A stretch of 46,182 nucleotides of DNA from Lysinibacillus sp. (GTDB lineage: Bacteria > Bacillota > Bacilli > Bacillales_A > Planococcaceae). Below are positions 15,976 to 25,055 of the stretch, one piece after another. The position numbers and the translations under genes were made by a program. The notes beneath the pieces were generated by a model. It saw nothing but the letters and a program-made list of their open reading frames with translations. It was not told the origin of the DNA and did no database searches. Position 1 is the stretch's first letter. Every line of letters begins with the position of its first letter. The DNA lies in contig JAPSKP010000014.1 in assembly GCA_031181585.1 (NCBI GenBank), positions 1 to 46,182 of the forward strand, written 5' to 3'.

Positions 15976-18216
15976 ATGGAGAAAGTGAAATTTGCAGCCA
16001 TGTGTATTTTAAGTGCTGCTGTATTGGCGGCCTGCAATAACAATGAAACAGAAAACGGTACTGAGATAGACGAACTGGTGGAAGGCTATGTAACTTATTC
16101 GGAAGCAGATTTTTACACCAACTGGCAGAACAGCAATTTTACGAAGGTAGAACTAAAAGGGAACTCTGCAACGGCTGATGGCCCAGGCGGTGTAGTAATA
16201 GAGGAAGGCAGAATTGAAATCCGCACAAGTGGCACCTATGTGCTAGAGGGCTCGCTCGATGAAGGGCAAATCGTTATCGATGCTGAGGATAAAGGAACTG
16301 TTCGGCTCGTATTGAATGGTGTTTCTATTTCTTCCTCTATTGGTTCAGTGATTCACGTGAAACAATCCGAGCAAACAGTCGTATCAATTGAGCAAGGAAC
16401 AGAAAATGTCTTGGAGGATGCAGATGAATATATATTTGAAGAGGGAGAAGATGAATCATCGGCAGCTATTTTCAGTAAAGATGATTTATCTATAAATGGA
16501 ACCGGGAAACTTATCATCCAAGCTAATTATAAGGATGGGATTACTGGACGTGATGATGTGATCGTAACGGGCGGTAAAATTGAAATTCACGCAAAAGACG
16601 ATGGGATTGTAGGAAGAGATTTATTAGCAATACGCGATGCAGAGTTAACGATTGATGCGGGTGGTGACGGAGTGAAATCATCCAATGCTGAGAATGAACA
16701 GAAGGGGCATGTTGTGTTGCAAAGCGGCTCAATTAACATTGCAGCGGGCTCAGACGGTATCCAATCAGAGCGTGATGTGCTAGTGCTAGGTGGAGAATAT
16801 GTAATTACTGCAGGCGGAGGAAGTCCTGAAACGGTTACAGCAAATGAGGAATTCGGCGGGGGTGAGATGCCTGAAGGAGGCCCGGTGAATGGGCTGAACC
16901 GATCACAAATCGAGCAATATATATCAGGCGCCATCACAAAAGACGAATTACTTGAGAGTATTGATGAAAGTGTATTGCCTGACGATATGACCCTTGAGGA
17001 TGTGGAATCCATGCTTGATCGAATAGAACAGGAAGGAATGCCGCAGGAAGAACAATGGATGAAGCAGCCACCGCCAGGAGAACAAGGAGATTTTGCCTCT
17101 TCACAAATGCCTCCAATGGAGGAACAAAATGCGGCCCCTCCTGTTAATGGTAATAACACGGAAGAAAATAGTCAGTCTGAAATTTCTTCAATAAAGGGAA
17201 AAACAGATGATGCAGTAAGTACAAAAGGCATTAAGGCTGCAAATCTTGTGCAGATCGAGGGTGGTACCTTTACGATTGACGCTAATGAAGATGCTGTACA
17301 TAGTGATGGCAATGTTGTCATCCATCGCGGAGCTATAACCATTCAGACAGGGGATGATGGTATTCATGCGGATCGTGATGTATTGATTAGTGACGGGATA
17401 ATAAAAATTGATAAAAGCTATGAAGGAATCGAAGGCGTTAATATTACAGTGAAGGATGGCGATATTTCCGTTGTAGCTGCAGATGATGGAATTAATATCA
17501 ATGGCGGTTCGTCCGAATTCGGTATGACTGATGCTGTAAGACAGGATGCGGTAAGAGAAGAAGAAAGAACAGCTGCATTAGAGGAAGAAAGTCTGCTTTT
17601 GATTGAAGGCGGTTATTTATATGTAAATGCTGAAGGAGATGGACTGGACTCTAATTCGGATATTCGGATGACAGGTGGAACCGTCGTTGTATACGGACCG
17701 ACAAATGCAGGGAACGGCGCGCTCGACTATGATGGAACTTTTACAGTGGAAGGCGGTATATTGATTGCGGCCGGCAGCAGCGGCATGGCAATGGGCATAT
17801 CAGATACATCAACACAACCTGCAGTAATGATGAACTTTACAAACACCCAGGCAGCTGGGACAGCCGTAAACTTGTCGTTAGGCGAGGAAAAGATTCTCGC
17901 TTCTGTCGCACCGGAAAAAGATTTCCAGACAATCTTGATCAGTACAGCAGAATTAGAGCAAGAGGCTGATTATACATTAAGCTTCGGGGGTAACGTAGAG
18001 GGAAAAATAAAGGATGGTCTTTATGTAGAGCCTAGTATGATGAAGGACGAAAAAGGTGCCATCTCCGTTACTTTACCTAATCAAATCATGACTTATCTAG
18101 ATACAAACGGCATTACAGAAAATAGCGGCGGTAATGGGATGATGCCTGGCGCAGGTCCCGGAGGACAAGGTTTCCGGGGAGGCAGAAGTATGACGGAAAA
18201 TCGAGATGGGGAATAA
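15976..18216 (+). CDS. Lipoprotein with DUF4353-type carbohydrate-binding beta-helix repeats
   Basis: This 746-residue exported lipoprotein has the lipobox AVLAAC with lipid-bearing C20. The body consists of repeated strands with a recurrent D-G-(I/V/L) turn: DDGIVGRD, GDGVKSS, SDGIQSERDV, DDGIHADRDV, DDGININGG, GDGLDSN. These suggest a right-handed beta-helix as in the DUF4353 carbohydrate-binding family. Residues about 283-410 are an insert of different composition, rich in Glu, Met, Pro and Gln, that interrupts the repeat. A Gly/Met-rich tail ends the protein. As third gene of the VTC-DUF4956 unit it is probably the outer, surface-facing partner. Its ligand is not known. Confidence 0.78.
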   Translation: MEKVKFAAMCILSAAVLAACNNNETENGTEIDELVEGYVTYSEADFYTNWQNSNFTKVELKGNSATADGPGGVVIEEGRIEIRTSGTYVLEGSLDEGQIVIDAEDKGTVRLVLNGVSISSSIGSVIHVKQSEQTVVSIEQGTENVLEDADEYIFEEGEDESSAAIFSKDDLSINGTGKLIIQANYKDGITGRDDVIVTGGKIEIHAKDDGIVGRDLLAIRDAELTIDAGGDGVKSSNAENEQKGHVVLQSGSINIAAGSDGIQSERDVLVLGGEYVITAGGGSPETVTANEEFGGGEMPEGGPVNGLNRSQIEQYISGAITKDELLESIDESVLPDDMTLEDVESMLDRIEQEGMPQEEQWMKQPPPGEQGDFASSQMPPMEEQNAAPPVNGNNTEENSQSEISSIKGKTDDAVSTKGIKAANLVQIEGGTFTIDANEDAVHSDGNVVIHRGAITIQTGDDGIHADRDVLISDGIIKIDKSYEGIEGVNITVKDGDISVVAADDGININGGSSEFGMTDAVRQDAVREEERTAALEEESLLLIEGGYLYVNAEGDGLDSNSDIRMTGGTVVVYGPTNAGNGALDYDGTFTVEGGILIAAGSSGMAMGISDTSTQPAVMMNFTNTQAAGTAVNLSLGEEKILASVAPEKDFQTILISTAELEQEADYTLSFGGNVEGKIKDGLYVEPSMMKDEKGAISVTLPNQIMTYLDTNGITENSGGNGMMPGAGPGGQGFRGGRSMTENRDGE

Positions 18217-18243
18217 GGAAGACGAGCCCATTATAAAAGAGCT

Positions 18244-18275
18244 GCTCTATAGGCAATACGCTTATAGAGCTTTTT
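18244..18275 (+). terminator. Terminator of the VTC operon
   Basis: GCTCTATA (18244-18251) pairs with TATAGAGC (18263-18270), with inner GGC/GCT pairing, followed directly by TTTTT. Confidence 0.85.
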
Positions 18276-18313
18276 CTATAAAATCATCCTATAATTGATA
18301 TAGGAGTGATAAT

Positions 18314-18823
18314 ATGATTCAAAACATTTTACCACCTGTAGTAGATAGCAATACCCGCGTGCTCATTGTGGGATCAATGCCAGGAGTACAGTCGCTTGAG
18401 AAGCAACAATATTATGGTCATCCGCGAAACCACTTTTGGCGAATAATTGGAAATATAACGAACCATTCTGTACCAGAAAGTTATGAGGGGCGACTGCATC
18501 TTGTTAGGCAGCATGGAATTGGACTATGGGATGTTATACAATCTTGTGAGCGGCTTGGTAGTTTGGACAGTAAAATTAAAAATGAAATTCCTAATGATTT
18601 TGAGCAGCTTTTTGCACGCTTTCCCTATATCGAAGCTGTGTTTTTTAACGGTACTAAAGCATATGACGTTTTTCAAAAGAAAATTGGCTTTGAATTGCTC
18701 GCCGAGAGAGAATATTATAAAATGCCATCAACAAGCCCTGTACCAGGAAGAAATATTAAAACATTTGAGCAGAAGGTAGAAATCTGGCGGATGCTTGAAA
18801 AATATATAAAAAGGAGCATTTAA
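18314..18823 (+). CDS. DNA-deoxyinosine glycosylase (UDG family 6-like)
   Basis: This 169-residue UDG-fold enzyme probably removes hypoxanthine (deaminated adenine) from DNA. The first active-site loop is VGSMPGVQSLEKQQYYGHPRN, followed by FWRIIG, then GLWDVIQSC-x4-GSLDSKI, VFFNG, and the second loop PSTSPVPGR. The GSMPG...YY(A/G)HPRNxFW pattern marks the hypoxanthine-DNA glycosylase group, distinct from the UDG-like protein at 1082. The next gene begins two bases after the stop, so they form an operon with the DinB-fold gene. Two other repair-type genes follow. Confidence 0.82.
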   Translation: MIQNILPPVVDSNTRVLIVGSMPGVQSLEKQQYYGHPRNHFWRIIGNITNHSVPESYEGRLHLVRQHGIGLWDVIQSCERLGSLDSKIKNEIPNDFEQLFARFPYIEAVFFNGTKAYDVFQKKIGFELLAEREYYKMPSTSPVPGRNIKTFEQKVEIWRMLEKYIKRSI

Positions 18824-18824
18824 A

Positions 18825-19298
18825 ATGTATCGTAAAGCAGAGGATTTTTTAGCTGATTGGGACGTAAATGCAAAAGGAACATTACACGTTATGCAAGCAA
18901 TCACAGAAGACAAAAAAAACGTGGCTATTGTAGAAGGGCATAACTCATTGGAGTGGCTAGCTTGGCATTTAGTTGGAGTTGCAGGTACTTTTGGTCATTT
19001 TGCAGGACTGCAGATTCCAGCCCCGGGTCCAGATATGCCTATCCCAGGGAAAATGGCAGAAATTGTGGAAATGTATGAAGCTGTAGTAAATGCTTATATG
19101 AAAGAAGCGGAGAAGCTGACGGATGACCAGATGACAGAAGAGGTGGACAGCTTTGGCGGACAGATGCAGCGAGGAAAGCTGCTTCTTAAGCTTGTTGAAC
19201 ATCAGACGCATCATCGAGGGCAAATGACGGTCTTACTACGTCAGGCAGGGTTAAAAGTGCCGCCAGTGATGGGACCAACAGTGGAAATGCAAAATTAA
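18825..19298 (+). CDS. DinB-fold four-helix protein
   Basis: This 157-residue protein belongs to the DinB/YfiT-type metal-binding four-helix family. Candidate metal ligands are H48 (WHLVG) and H126/H130 (VEHQTHHRGQM), the expected three-histidine arrangement. Many members are thiol-dependent transferases or damage-induced proteins; the substrate cannot be read. AAGGAG of this gene lies inside the end of the glycosylase gene, so the two are translated from one message. Confidence 0.8.
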   Translation: MYRKAEDFLADWDVNAKGTLHVMQAITEDKKNVAIVEGHNSLEWLAWHLVGVAGTFGHFAGLQIPAPGPDMPIPGKMAEIVEMYEAVVNAYMKEAEKLTDDQMTEEVDSFGGQMQRGKLLLKLVEHQTHHRGQMTVLLRQAGLKVPPVMGPTVEMQN

Positions 19299-19301
19299 TC
19301 A

Positions 19302-19336
19302 AAATCCGGGAGCCGAATTGACGGCAGCCCGGATTT
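19302..19336 (+). terminator. Terminator after the DinB-fold gene
   Basis: AAATCCGGG pairs with CCCGGATTT, with inner GCC/GGC, followed by TTTT. Its T tract ends only about 20 bases before the Ogt start codon, so the Ogt gene must rely on read-through or on a promoter overlapping this hairpin. Confidence 0.8.
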
Positions 19337-19355
19337 TTTGGAAAAGAGGAACGGA

Positions 19356-19859
19356 ATGATTTACTGGACGCTATTTACGCATCGGGATTGGGCGTTTATT
19401 CTTGCAGCTACAGAGAAAGGGCTATGTTTTACCGGTTCTGAAAATCAGGATGAGAAAGAATTATTGCAATGGGTGGAAAAGCGTAGAAAGGGAATGAAGG
19501 TGGAGAGAAATGATGAGCGCCTTGCTACATATGCAAAGGAGTTTAGAGCATATTTGGATGGGAAGTCTGAAAGGGTAGATCTTCCAATTGATGTGGAAGG
19601 AACGGATTTTCAGCAGCAGGTTTGGCGGGCGCTTCAGGATATTCCTTACGGAGAAATTAGATGTTATGGAGATATTGCAGAGACCATTCAGAAACCGAAA
19701 GCTGTACGAGCTGTAGGAGCAGCAATTGGAGCCAACCCTGTTATGGTGACAATCCCATGTCATCGCGTCATAGGCAAAAATGGCTCGCTGACTGGCTTCC
19801 GAGGGGGGCTATCAATGAAACAACGCCTTCTTCAATTAGAACAGCAACAGGAATCCTAG
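19356..19859 (+). CDS. ogt: Methylated-DNA--protein-cysteine S-methyltransferase
   Basis: This 167-residue suicide enzyme takes methyl groups from O6-methylguanine in DNA. The acceptor cysteine is C135 in IPCHRVIG, preceded by the helix-turn-helix block (FQQQVWRALQDIPYGEIRCYGDIA) and the arginine-finger region KPKAVRAVGAAIGANP. GFRGGLSMKQRLLQLE closes the active site. I moved the start to ATG 19356, served by AGAGGA; the TTG at 19338 lies in the terminator T tract. It follows two other repair-type genes. Confidence 0.93.
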   Translation: MIYWTLFTHRDWAFILAATEKGLCFTGSENQDEKELLQWVEKRRKGMKVERNDERLATYAKEFRAYLDGKSERVDLPIDVEGTDFQQQVWRALQDIPYGEIRCYGDIAETIQKPKAVRAVGAAIGANPVMVTIPCHRVIGKNGSLTGFRGGLSMKQRLLQLEQQQES

Positions 19860-20036
19860 CCTTCTTATCAAAAAAGCTTCTGTAAAAGAGTAACAAGAGG
19901 AACATTTTATGGGCACTTCGCTAATTCCTTTAGACAAAAATATAAAACTTCATGCCTTCTGGTTCATAGTCAATCTTTACTAAATTTGCTAAAATAGGAT
20001 GAAGAAAAGATAGACACTTGGTTAGGAGTGGGCGAA

Positions 20037-20669
20037 ATGACGCTTTGGATTGTGCTTATTTTATCAGCACTAGTGATAGCAATCTGCGTTCTTGTGTATA
20101 GACATGATAATACGGCCTTTAGCCGGTTGACCGGATATTCATTTTTTGAGGTTCTTGTAAATACTAGGAAGAAATATTTACATAAAGTAATGAAGCAGTT
20201 GGATTACGTCTCTGGTGAGCATCGCATATTGATAGATCTTCAAGTACCTGTAAACAACAAAATGTATACAGTAGATGCAGTCCTTGTTCATGAATCGGGC
20301 GTTTATATCATTGATGGGGTCTCGAAAAAAGGATGGATTACTGGCAGTGAATCACATCCCGAGTGGGTGGAAATGAAACATAATAAGGAACAGCAAACAT
20401 TTCCAAATCCAATCATGGTAAATAAGCGTATTATTTATGCACTGCAAGATTTATTGCCGGATATAGGTGAGGGTATGTGCGGGTCTGTTTCATTATTTTC
20501 AGATGCTTGTTCATTTCAAAAAATTGAGATTCAATCATTGGATGTCGAAGTGCTGAAGGTAAATGAACTAAAAAATTGGACAAAACAAATTGGCGGCGAA
20601 GTCCTTTCAAAAGAAGAAATTGATAAGGTTTATCATGCACTGACTGGTTATACGAGCTTTACCGCGTAA
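20037..20669 (+). CDS. Membrane-anchored NERD-domain protein
   Basis: This 210-residue protein has an N-terminal membrane helix (about 2-21). A nuclease-related (NERD) domain at about 60-140 is marked by VDAVLVHESGVYIIDGVSKKGWITGS and the following WVEM and NPIMVNKRIIYAL segments. NERD domains resemble restriction-endonuclease folds, but most are uncharacterised. The usual catalytic Glu-x-Lys is not clear here (IDGVSKKG), so activity is doubtful. ATG 20037 is chosen because AGGAG at 20024-20028 is 8 bases upstream; the GTG at 20028 overlaps that site. Confidence 0.75.
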   Translation: MTLWIVLILSALVIAICVLVYRHDNTAFSRLTGYSFFEVLVNTRKKYLHKVMKQLDYVSGEHRILIDLQVPVNNKMYTVDAVLVHESGVYIIDGVSKKGWITGSESHPEWVEMKHNKEQQTFPNPIMVNKRIIYALQDLLPDIGEGMCGSVSLFSDACSFQKIEIQSLDVEVLKVNELKNWTKQIGGEVLSKEEIDKVYHALTGYTSFTA

Positions 20670-20740
20670 GCTAAGACTGCCTATCGGGAAGGCTTTTGAT
20701 ACCTGTTGGGAACTCATACTTCATAATAGGAAAACAATGC

Positions 20741-20768
20741 GAGAGGGGATATATGCCCTCTCTTTTTT
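20741..20768 (+). terminator. Terminator of the NERD gene
   Basis: GAGAGGG and CCCTCTC form a 7-bp stem with an AT-rich loop, followed by TTTTTT, about 70 bases after the stop codon. Confidence 0.85.
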
Positions 20769-20886
20769 AGATTGTAAGGAAGCATCTGATACCTGAGTGG
20801 AAGAATCCTATCAGCGATTTATTTTCAAATTATTCAGTGAATGAAGGGGGCTTTTCTTGTAAAATAGCTGTACTGGGGGTAGGTTT

Positions 20887-22137
20887 ATGGGGAAAATTCA
20901 TTATAGCTGGATTGTGTTAGTTGTAACATTTTTGGCGATTATCGTGGCAGGTATCGTAAGGTCGTCTTCGGGTGTATTTATCGAACCTTTTGAAAATGAA
21001 TTCGGATGGGGACGTCCATCTATTTCATTCGCCTTTGCTGTTAGTCTATTTTTATATGGATTTTCGGGACCATTCATGGCAGCGTTTGTAGAGAAATTTG
21101 GATTGAAGCGGATGATGCTTGGCTCCATGGCTTTGCTCGCAGCAGGCCTTTCTCTTACATTCATCATGAAAAGTGAATGGCAGCTTATTATAATTTGGGG
21201 TGTGGTGATTGGTCTTGGCTCCGGTCTATTTTTAACGGTGCTGAGTACCCAAGTAGCTAATCGCTGGTTTGTAAAAAGAAGAGGCTTGGCAGTCGGTATT
21301 TTGACGGCAGCTACAGCTACAGGGCAGCTCGTATTATTGCCAGTTTTAGCGATTCTAATTGACAAATATTCATGGAAAGTGGCTGTACTCCTGATTCTTG
21401 TGCTCAGCATATTTATGTTTCTTGTGATTGCTCTGCTTATGCGCAGCTTTCCACGGGATATCGATATGCCGCCTTATGGACAAAAGGAGCTCGACCCCGA
21501 AGCAGTGCCGTCTACAGGTAATCCTTTCAAGATAGCAATTGCTGCCCTGGTAGAGGGATTAAAAGCAAAGGAGTTTTGGTTGCTTGCAGGCAGCTTTTTT
21601 ATTTGCGGATTATCGACGAGCGGGCTCATCGGAACACATTTCATTTCTTACTGTATTAGCTTTGGCATTCCTGTCTTGACCGCTGCTTCTATGCTTTCCT
21701 TTATGGGTATTTTCGATTTAATTGGTACTACCGTTTCGGGTTGGTTGTCAGACCGTTTTGATAATCGCTGGCTATTATTCTGGTACTACAGTTTACGAGG
21801 TTTGTCACTTGTTTGTCTGCCGTTTGCCTTGGAATCGGGTTCCTACATGTGGCTGATGATTTTCGCTATTTTTTACGGCCTTGATTGGATTGCCACAGTC
21901 CCGCCGACAATTGGGCTGACACGTCAGCGCTTTGGCATTCAAAAAAGCGCGATGATGTACGGTTGGATAGTCGCTGCCCATCAGGTTGGGGCAGGTGTAG
22001 CGGCTTACACAGGTGGAGTTATATATACAGTATTCGGTTCTTATACTTGGGCATTCGTATTAGCGGGCGGCTTCTGTGCATTGGCTAGTCTATTCGTCAT
22101 TCTCATTAAGAAAAATCCAGAGGTTTCTGTCAACTGA
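20887..22137 (+). CDS. MFS transporter, monocarboxylate/oxalate-formate antiporter type
   Basis: This 416-residue membrane protein has 12 predicted helices split by a cytoplasmic loop around 195-220. The N-terminal MHYSWIVLVV-like start (HYSWIVLVVTF), RSSSGVFIEPFENEFGWGRPSIS, and the loop-2 motif FVEKFGLKRMM identify the MFS branch that includes oxalate/formate and monocarboxylate transporters. The substrate is not determinable. The SDR gene 72 bp downstream may be co-transcribed, which hints that the transported acid or alcohol is processed by it, but this is weak. Translation starts at ATG after GGGGGTAGG. Confidence 0.82.
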   Translation: MGKIHYSWIVLVVTFLAIIVAGIVRSSSGVFIEPFENEFGWGRPSISFAFAVSLFLYGFSGPFMAAFVEKFGLKRMMLGSMALLAAGLSLTFIMKSEWQLIIIWGVVIGLGSGLFLTVLSTQVANRWFVKRRGLAVGILTAATATGQLVLLPVLAILIDKYSWKVAVLLILVLSIFMFLVIALLMRSFPRDIDMPPYGQKELDPEAVPSTGNPFKIAIAALVEGLKAKEFWLLAGSFFICGLSTSGLIGTHFISYCISFGIPVLTAASMLSFMGIFDLIGTTVSGWLSDRFDNRWLLFWYYSLRGLSLVCLPFALESGSYMWLMIFAIFYGLDWIATVPPTIGLTRQRFGIQKSAMMYGWIVAAHQVGAGVAAYTGGVIYTVFGSYTWAFVLAGGFCALASLFVILIKKNPEVSVN

Positions 22138-22209
22138 GGCAGGGAGAGTGTATGTGTGAGTCGAATAGTTATCCTGTAACAGTAATACACTTTCAAGGAG
22201 GTTTTGGGT

Positions 22210-22968
22210 ATGAAACTTCAAGATAAGGTGGCAGTCGTTACAGGAGCTGCTTCGGGAATGGGGAAGGCTATTGCTATTCTGTATGCTAAAGAAGGAGCAA
22301 AAGTAGTCGTATCAGATTTGACATTGGAAGGTGCCGGTGCCACGGTAGCTGATATTACAGTATTCGGCGGTACGGCGACAGCAGTGGAAGCGGATGTATC
22401 CAAAGAAGGCGACGTCTATAGGTTAGTCAAGGCCGCCTTGAATACGTATGGTACGTTAGATATTTTAGTAAACAATGCAGGAATAATGGATAATTTTGCA
22501 CCAGTTGGTGATGTAACAGATCAATTATGGGAGAAGGTATTTGCTGTTAATGTGACAGGGGCAATGCGAACAATGAGGCAGGCAATGCCAATCTTCCTTG
22601 ACAAAGAAGCAGGGATTATTATTAATATTGCTTCTGTCGGGGGGCTTTACGGGTCACGGGCAGGAGCTGCCTACACAGCATCAAAGCATGCGGTTGTTGG
22701 ATTGACGAAAAATACGGGTTTTCAATACGCAGAAAAAGGAATTCGTTGTAATGCGATTGCTCCCGGAGGAGTAAATACGAATATTGGGGCATCCTTTAAA
22801 AAAGCGAATCAGGAAGGAATGAATAAGGTAATGGCTGGGGCTGCCTTTAATCCAAGGAATGGCGAACCTGAAGATATTGCTCATATAGCTCTTTTCCTCG
22901 CTTCCGACGAATCATCGTTTGTAAATGGTACAGTGATTACAGCAGATGCAGGCTGGACTGCTTATTAG
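22210..22968 (+). CDS. Short-chain dehydrogenase/reductase
   Basis: This 252-residue classical SDR oxidoreductase has the dinucleotide-binding TGAASGMG (11-18), NNAG, and catalytic Y155-x3-K159 (YTASKHAVVG) with an upstream Ser in IASVGG. The region GVNTNIGASF and the C-terminal FVNGTVITADAGWTAY are typical of 3-oxoacyl reductase/glucose dehydrogenase-like members. The aspartate after strand 2 (VVSDLT) suggests NAD(H) rather than NADP(H). AAGGAGG is optimally spaced from ATG 22210. The substrate is unknown. Confidence 0.87.
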   Translation: MKLQDKVAVVTGAASGMGKAIAILYAKEGAKVVVSDLTLEGAGATVADITVFGGTATAVEADVSKEGDVYRLVKAALNTYGTLDILVNNAGIMDNFAPVGDVTDQLWEKVFAVNVTGAMRTMRQAMPIFLDKEAGIIINIASVGGLYGSRAGAAYTASKHAVVGLTKNTGFQYAEKGIRCNAIAPGGVNTNIGASFKKANQEGMNKVMAGAAFNPRNGEPEDIAHIALFLASDESSFVNGTVITADAGWTAY

Positions 22969-23252
22969 TAGGAATCCGGCTGAAATGATCAAGGGAAAGA
23001 TCAGTTGCTTTATAAAGCATCCGCTAGGTGTGATTCATTCCATCTTGATCAGAGCTTGGAAAGAGAAGCTGCTTAGGCTCGTCGTGTTATATGAGAAAAG
23101 ATGACTGTACCATCCTCAGTGTACCCAAGCATACAGCCAAACCACGCTGTTTTTTACGGAGACATATAGGTATGTATAAAAGCATTCGACATTATTCCCT
23201 AGGAAATTATCTAGTATTTTATTTGTAAGATAAAGAGTATGGAGGCGGTTAT

Positions 23253-24032
23253 ATGTCAAATAATACGGAACAGAGCATTTTACTAGAGGGTGTATTAAAC
23301 TTCCGGGACATGGGAGGCTATAAAACACATAGCGGCAAGTCAGTGAAACGGCATCTTTTTTTTCGTTCGGCAAATTTGGCGAAGATGACCGCGCAGGACC
23401 AGGAGAAGTTCAAACAGCTAGGTATTAAAACAATTTTTGATTATCGGGATGATCATGAAGCAGAAGCCAGCCCGACTCCTGTGATGGAAGGAATTCAAAA
23501 TATCCGTGTCCCTGCAAAGGGGGCTGCTCCTTTTAAAATGCCAGGGACGGCAAAAATAGAATCACTCAATTTTGACTTCTATCGTCAGATAGATACTGAT
23601 CTATTTACAAAATTTTATGCACAGATGCCTTTTAACAACCCCTCATTTCAACGACTGATGCAACTAATAAAAGATGAAGCAAATCTAGGGTTACTTCATC
23701 ACTGTGCAGTTGGAAAGGATCGTACGGGTGTAGGCGGTGCACTAATTTTACTCACATTGGGAGTGCCACGTGAAACAATTCTCCAAGATTATTTACTGAC
23801 GAATGGCTTGCTAACACCTATGGTGGCCCAAATGGAGAAAAAATTGAAAGCAGTTTATCCAGATGCTGATTTGACTGTTTTTCACGAAGTAATGTCTGCT
23901 GATGAAAAGTATTTGCAAGCTGTTTTTGATGAGATCAATACTCGTTATGAATCGGAAGGGGATTTCCTTCATGATCAGTTCGGCATTTCAGAAGAGATAC
24001 GAACAGATCTACAGGCAAAATATCTGGAATGA
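23253..24032 (+). CDS. Tyrosine-protein phosphatase, dual-specificity-like (Y_phosphatase3)
   Basis: This 259-residue protein has the bacterial atypical DSP architecture: NFRDMGGYKT (16-25), FRSANLAKMT, FDYRDDHEAE, and the P-loop HC151AVGKDRTG. C151 is the nucleophile and R157 binds phosphate, within the H-C-x5-R signature; the Lys and Asp in the loop resemble the Mycobacterium PtpB/lipid-phosphatase type. Substrates could be phosphotyrosine or phosphoinositide-like. GGAGGCGG precedes the ATG. A separate low-molecular-weight phosphatase lies at 26799. Confidence 0.85.
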   Translation: MSNNTEQSILLEGVLNFRDMGGYKTHSGKSVKRHLFFRSANLAKMTAQDQEKFKQLGIKTIFDYRDDHEAEASPTPVMEGIQNIRVPAKGAAPFKMPGTAKIESLNFDFYRQIDTDLFTKFYAQMPFNNPSFQRLMQLIKDEANLGLLHHCAVGKDRTGVGGALILLTLGVPRETILQDYLLTNGLLTPMVAQMEKKLKAVYPDADLTVFHEVMSADEKYLQAVFDEINTRYESEGDFLHDQFGISEEIRTDLQAKYLE

Positions 24033-24035
24033 ATA

Positions 24036-24073
24036 GGGGGCTCTGTACGTGAAAACATACGGGGCACCCCTTT
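24036..24073 (+). terminator. Terminator after the tyrosine phosphatase
   Basis: A long stem is built of GGGG/CCCC, GCTCT/GGGGC and GTACGT/ACATAC segments with one bulged A and a GAAA loop, ending in CCCCTTTC. Confidence 0.6.
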
Positions 24074-24109
24074 CATGCTATGATACATAGTAGTATTGGA
24101 GGAAAGATC

Positions 24110-24937
24110 ATGTTATCGAAAAGAGCGTTATGTATTCAAAATATGCAAGAGAATGAGCACATTTTTGCTTGCCCTATTTGTTCTCAGCATGTGCGTGTAG
24201 GGAACGAGGGCTCGGTCGTCTGTACCAGCAAACATTCATTTGACATTGCTAAACAGGGGTATATTAATTTTATAACAAAGCCTGTGCAATCGATGTACTC
24301 CAAGGAGCTCTTCGAGGCACGTCATGATATCATTTCGAGTGGACTTTATGATGAGCTGCAGACCCGGCTGGCAGAACTAGCGGTTGGTACCCATTTGTTG
24401 GATACAGGTTGTGGGGAAGGATCTCATCTAGCAAGAATTGCAGCAAAAAAGAGCAGTGCAATAGGTGTTGGAATTGATATCGCAAAGGAAGGGATTGTAG
24501 CGGCCGCTAAATTCCATCCAGGCTTTATTTGGTGTGTAGGAGATTTGGCAAAAAGCCCTTATCACGAAGAAAGCTTCGATGCGATTTTTAACATTTTGTC
24601 GCCCGCCAATTATGATGAATTTAGGCGGCTGTTAAAGCCAGAAGGAAAAGTTATCAAGGTAGTGCCGCATGAAGGGTATTTGAAAGAACTGCGTCAACAG
24701 GTTTTTGCTAATTCTGAAAAGGAAAGCTACTCCAATGAACAAACAGTCGTACGTTTTCAAGAAAGCTTTAGCAATGTAGAAGTAGAGCGACTTACGTATA
24801 CAAAGCAGCTGCCACAGGAGCTTGTACCGAAGCTGCTGGCAATGACTCCGATGGGATGGCATATTGAAAAGAAAAGTGAGATTGTTTTGACTGAAATTAC
24901 AGTTGATGTCATGATTTTAACCGGAAGAAGTGAATAA
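24110..24937 (+). CDS. rlmA: 23S rRNA (guanine-N1)-methyltransferase, RlmA-type
   Basis: This 275-residue enzyme methylates guanine 745 or 748 in 23S rRNA (RlmA I or II). An N-terminal zinc finger has ligands C21, C24, C38 and H42, followed by SFDIAKQGYINFI, which is diagnostic for this family. The methyltransferase core carries the AdoMet motif LLDTGCGEGSHL and later VGIDIAKEGI and FDAIFNILSP. I chose ATG 24110 because GGAGGA is just upstream; the longer frame from 24080 precedes that site. Gram-positive members of the TlrB type can affect macrolide or tylosin sensitivity, but this is not visible here. Confidence 0.9.
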   Translation: MLSKRALCIQNMQENEHIFACPICSQHVRVGNEGSVVCTSKHSFDIAKQGYINFITKPVQSMYSKELFEARHDIISSGLYDELQTRLAELAVGTHLLDTGCGEGSHLARIAAKKSSAIGVGIDIAKEGIVAAAKFHPGFIWCVGDLAKSPYHEESFDAIFNILSPANYDEFRRLLKPEGKVIKVVPHEGYLKELRQQVFANSEKESYSNEQTVVRFQESFSNVEVERLTYTKQLPQELVPKLLAMTPMGWHIEKKSEIVLTEITVDVMILTGRSE

Positions 24938-25055
24938 AAAGAGATTCTCCTAGTAATTTGTCATGAAATAAGCAAAGGGGAAATTATATTGAAGTCTCTA
25001 GTTTTTATAAAAACGATATAGACTAAAGTATTCAAGCTAACAAGGGGGAATAAGA

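Noticed and set aside
16587-17159. 190-codon minus-strand frame rich in Ser, Pro and Cys
   Set aside because: It is the mirror of the repetitive lipoprotein gene; the composition follows from the antisense of its Gly/Glu/Asp codons, and it has no start signals.
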